Shown piece by piece: positions 13,637 to 16,004 of a DNA stretch of 16,004 nucleotides. The notes beneath the pieces were generated by a model. That model was not told the DNA's origin. It made no database searches and was given only the letters and a program-made list of their open reading frames with translations. The position numbers were made by a program, and so were the translations under genes. Position 1 is the first letter of the stretch. Each line of letters begins with the position of its first letter. Where the stretch lies: the NCBI GenBank assembly GCA_913046155.1, contig CAJWRY010000022.1, positions 1 to 16,004 on the forward strand, written 5' to 3'. This stretch comes from an uncultured Candidatus Nemicrothrix sp. (GTDB lineage: Bacteria; Actinomycetota; Acidimicrobiia; Acidimicrobiales; UBA8592).

Positions 13637-15064
13637 TTATTTACTCGTTGCTCGCTCGTTTAGAATTTGGTTTATGATTTTCCCATCTGCTTGGCCAGAT
13701 GTTGATTTCATTACCTGGCCAACAAAAAATCCCTGCACCTTGGTATCACCTGAACAGAAACGTTCCCATTCGTCGGAATGTTCATTGATGAGTTGATCTA
13801 CAAGCTTTTCTAAATCGTTTAACCCGACTGCCTCAAACCCTAACTCGGTTGCTAAGTTTGCCGGCATACCTCCCCTTTGAACTAACTCCCCCAGCACTTT
13901 CTTTGCTTGTGTACTGGTAATTTCTGACTTGTTCTCCATTTGGACCAATTGTGCGAGAGCTTCTGGTGTTAACGCTCCTAGACCAGAAGATAAGTTGTTT
14001 ACCAAATGCTTAACTACTTTTTCTGGTTCACCTTCCCCTTTAATAGCATCCAGAGCAAAGGCATCATGGTCACGTTCAACAAGCAAAGTCATGTCACTCG
14101 ATTTAATTCCATTTAGGTCTGCCAGTTTTCCCCTGCGCTCAGATGGCAATTCGGGCATTTCTTGATCAATTTTCGCAATTGTTTCCTTACTAGGATTTAG
14201 GGGCACTAAGTCCGGTTCAGTGAAATAACGGTAATCTTCAGCATCTTCCTTTGATCGGCCGGAACGAGTTCTTCCTGCATCTTCATCCCAATGACGGGTC
14301 TCCTGTTTTGGAGATTCACCATTCTCATACAGGCTGATGTGACGATTCGCTTCATATTCAATTGCTCGGCCTAGCGATTTAAGTGAGTTAACATTTTTTA
14401 TTTCACATCGCGTTCGTAGGTTATCCTCGCCGTTTTCACGAACGGAAACGTTTGCATCTACACGTATCGAGCCTTCTTCCATTTTCGCGTCAGATATTCC
14501 TAGTGCCAAGATGATGTTACGTAGTTCAGAAACATATGCTTTGGCCTGTTCGATAGTTCGTATTTCGGGCTCACTTACAATTTCAATCAGTGGAATACCA
14601 GCACGGTTGTAATCTACTAATGAATAGTCGGACCCAGAGATTCTCCCACTGGTTCCAATATGGGTAGTTTTCCCTGTGTCCTCTTCAATATGTGCCCGTT
14701 CAATTCCTATTGCTTCACCAGTTGGAAGCTCAAGGTAGCCGTTAAGGTTCGTCGGCATGTCATATTGGCTAATTTGATAATCTTTCGGCATATCGGGGTA
14801 AAAGTAGTTCTTTCGAGCGAACACTGAACGATTTACGGAGCAACGTAATGCTCTCCCTAATTGCATAGCGTAATAAACTGCTGTTTCGTTGACTACTGGC
14901 AATGAGCCAGGCAAACCTAAGCAAACTGGGCAAACATTTGTATTTGGTTCACTTCCGAACTGGTTGAGGCACCCACAAAAGAGTTTTGTCTTCGTTGCAA
15001 GCTCGACATGCACTTCTAACCCGACTATGAGTTCCCAATTGTCTTTAAAAATTTCTTGATTCAT
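13637..15064 (-). CDS. gatB: Aspartyl/glutamyl-tRNA amidotransferase subunit B
   Basis: The kinase/transamidase and tRNA-binding subunit of GatCAB, which converts misacylated Glu-tRNA(Gln) and/or Asp-tRNA(Asn) into the correct amide form. The 475 residues include WELIVGLEVHVELATKTKLF near the N-terminus, the zinc-type cysteine cluster C30, C32, C45, C48 (CGC and CPVC), and DYNRAGIPLIEIVSEPEIRT. The conserved DEDAGRTRSGRSKEDAEDYR-like segment and DLVPL of the cradle domain follow. The C-terminal helical and YqeY-like tail (from about 330) is complete, ending QILNERATSK. Length is standard. The start overlaps the gatA stop as ATGA. gatC is not in this window and would be expected upstream of gatA, to the right of 16004. 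Confidence 0.97.
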   Translation of the reverse strand: MNQEIFKDNWELIVGLEVHVELATKTKLFCGCLNQFGSEPNTNVCPVCLGLPGSLPVVNETAVYYAMQLGRALRCSVNRSVFARKNYFYPDMPKDYQISQYDMPTNLNGYLELPTGEAIGIERAHIEEDTGKTTHIGTSGRISGSDYSLVDYNRAGIPLIEIVSEPEIRTIEQAKAYVSELRNIILALGISDAKMEEGSIRVDANVSVRENGEDNLRTRCEIKNVNSLKSLGRAIEYEANRHISLYENGESPKQETRHWDEDAGRTRSGRSKEDAEDYRYFTEPDLVPLNPSKETIAKIDQEMPELPSERRGKLADLNGIKSSDMTLLVERDHDAFALDAIKGEGEPEKVVKHLVNNLSSGLGALTPEALAQLVQMENKSEITSTQAKKVLGELVQRGGMPANLATELGFEAVGLNDLEKLVDQLINEHSDEWERFCSGDTKVQGFFVGQVMKSTSGQADGKIINQILNERATSK

Positions 15065-16004
15065 TGTGATGCCTTTTCCAAGGTATGCGCTACTTGGTAC
15101 ATCACTGATTCCTTCATTGGAGGTGCAAGTATTTGGACACCTATAGGCATACCATCCTTTCCTGAACCAAACGGGATAGACATGGCTGGATGGCCGACAA
15201 GATTAGAGGGAATCGTGCACACATCGTTTACATACATTGTCATTGGGTCATCAACTTTCGCCCCTAATTTAAACGCAGTACAGGGAGAAGTAGGAGAGAG
15301 AAGCACGTCATAGTCTTTATATAGCTCTGCAAAATTCTCCGCTAAGAGTCTCCGTACCTTGAGTGCTTTCCCATAGTACGCGTCATAGTACCCAGCTGAT
15401 AAGGCATAAGTTCCCAGCATTATCCTTCGTTTGACTTCGTCCCCAAACCCTTCCGTTCTGGTATTTACATTCATTTCTTGTAGGTTGGCGCCATCAACTC
15501 GCAATCCGTAGCGGACTCCGTCGTAACGACTGAGATTGCTTGATGCTTCAGCTGGTGCGATGAGATAATATGCCGATAGGCAATACAAAGCAGCTGGAAG
15601 TGAAACTTCTTCAACTTGGGCTCCCGCATTGGAAAGAGTTGAAACAGCTATATTTGTTTGGTCGATAACTTCCTGGGTGATGCCATCAATGCCTCCCATT
15701 AGTTCGCTAATGATACCTACTTTAAGTTTCTTGACGCCTTGATCAATTTCATTCACGAAGGAGTTGGGGGCTTGTTTGATACTTGTTGAATCTAGCGGGT
15801 CATAACCTCCGATGACTTCATGAACGATTGCCGCATCTTTAACAGATGTGGCGAAGGGGCCTACTTGATCCAATGAGCTTGCAAAAGCAAGGAGTCCGTA
15901 TCGTGAGACTCCTCCGTATGTTGGTTTGACTCCAACTACTCCACAAAGGGCTGCTGGTTGTCGAATTGAACCTCCTGTGTCAGAACCTATAGCAATAGGG
16001 GCAA
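15061..16004 (-). CDS. gatA: Aspartyl/glutamyl-tRNA amidotransferase subunit A (5' part outside window)
   Basis: The amidase subunit of GatCAB, which releases ammonia from glutamine for tRNA amidation. The frame is open through the right edge: codons from 16002 read APIAIGSDTGGSIRQPA, containing the amidase-signature nucleophile serine (TGGS), then GVKPTYGGVSRYGLLAFASS and LDQVGPFATSVKDAA. An ATG at 15873 (the M of MDQVGP, actually in the middle of this conserved segment) is therefore not the true start. The catalytic lysine and the cis-serine lie in the missing N-terminal part. The C-terminal half is complete, with VLLSPTSPCTAF and MSIPFG. About 313 residues are present of an expected 480-490. 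It overlaps gatB by 4 nt. Confidence 0.96.
   Translation of the reverse strand, partial: APIAIGSDTGGSIRQPAALCGVVGVKPTYGGVSRYGLLAFASSLDQVGPFATSVKDAAIVHEVIGGYDPLDSTSIKQAPNSFVNEIDQGVKKLKVGIISELMGGIDGITQEVIDQTNIAVSTLSNAGAQVEEVSLPAALYCLSAYYLIAPAEASSNLSRYDGVRYGLRVDGANLQEMNVNTRTEGFGDEVKRRIMLGTYALSAGYYDAYYGKALKVRRLLAENFAELYKDYDVLLSPTSPCTAFKLGAKVDDPMTMYVNDVCTIPSNLVGHPAMSIPFGSGKDGMPIGVQILAPPMKESVMYQVAHTLEKASQ

Noticed and set aside
15061..15873. Treating the ATG at 15873 as the start of gatA.
   Set aside because: The frame continues upstream to 16002 with the amidase signature serine and conserved GatA sequence, so the gene is truncated by the window edge, not short.

Overview
The window is 16 kb of dense bacterial chromosome at moderate GC, with short gaps, overlapping start and stop codons and clear Shine-Dalgarno sites. 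It holds housekeeping genes around one accessory catabolic-looking operon. Protein style (ilvB-ilvN-ilvC order, a three-cysteine [2Fe-2S] type IlvD, GatB with an intact cysteine cluster, a long arylsulfatase of the kind known in mycobacteria) suggests an uncultivated actinobacterium, perhaps a marine Acidimicrobiia member. That placement is inference from general resemblance; no rRNA or other marker gene is present. No tRNA, rRNA, CRISPR array, insertion sequence or phage gene was seen.

Layout. Positions 1-2503 (minus strand) carry ilvB-ilvN-ilvC, the first two steps of branched-chain amino acid synthesis; ilvC runs off the left edge. A 158 bp divergent spacer (2504-2661) separates them from a plus-strand group: an MFS transporter and a NadD/CoaD-like nucleotidyltransferase that overlap by 4 nt, then ilvD (4489-6189), the third step of the pathway. 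The branched-chain pathway up to 2-ketoacids is therefore encoded on both sides of the small transporter/nucleotidyltransferase pair.

Positions 6264-11779 (minus strand) form a compact five-gene operon read from right to left: TetR-family regulator, type I sulfatase, metallo-beta-lactamase-fold hydrolase, haloalkane dehalogenase-like alpha/beta hydrolase, and a protein with two tandem DUF1330-like domains. Gaps are 8, 8, 21 and 16 bp. Upstream of the regulator lies an odd-centred 23 bp palindrome (11835-11857) that covers the -10 element of a plausible promoter, the expected arrangement for a self-repressing TetR switch. All three hydrolases keep the catalytic residues expected of their families. 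The likely reading is an inducible intracellular pathway that removes sulfate (and perhaps halide) from an unknown organic compound. This operon is the most interesting part of the window.

Positions 11940-16004 (minus strand) carry gatA (5' part outside the window), gatB, a 4'-phosphopantetheinyl transferase and a family 2 glycosyltransferase. gatA/gatB overlap by 4 nt, as do the transferase and glycosyltransferase genes; 54 bp separates the pairs. The housekeeping amidotransferase is thus followed by a carrier-protein-activating enzyme and a DPM1/ALG5-like lipid-linked sugar transferase with an unrecognised C-terminal extension.
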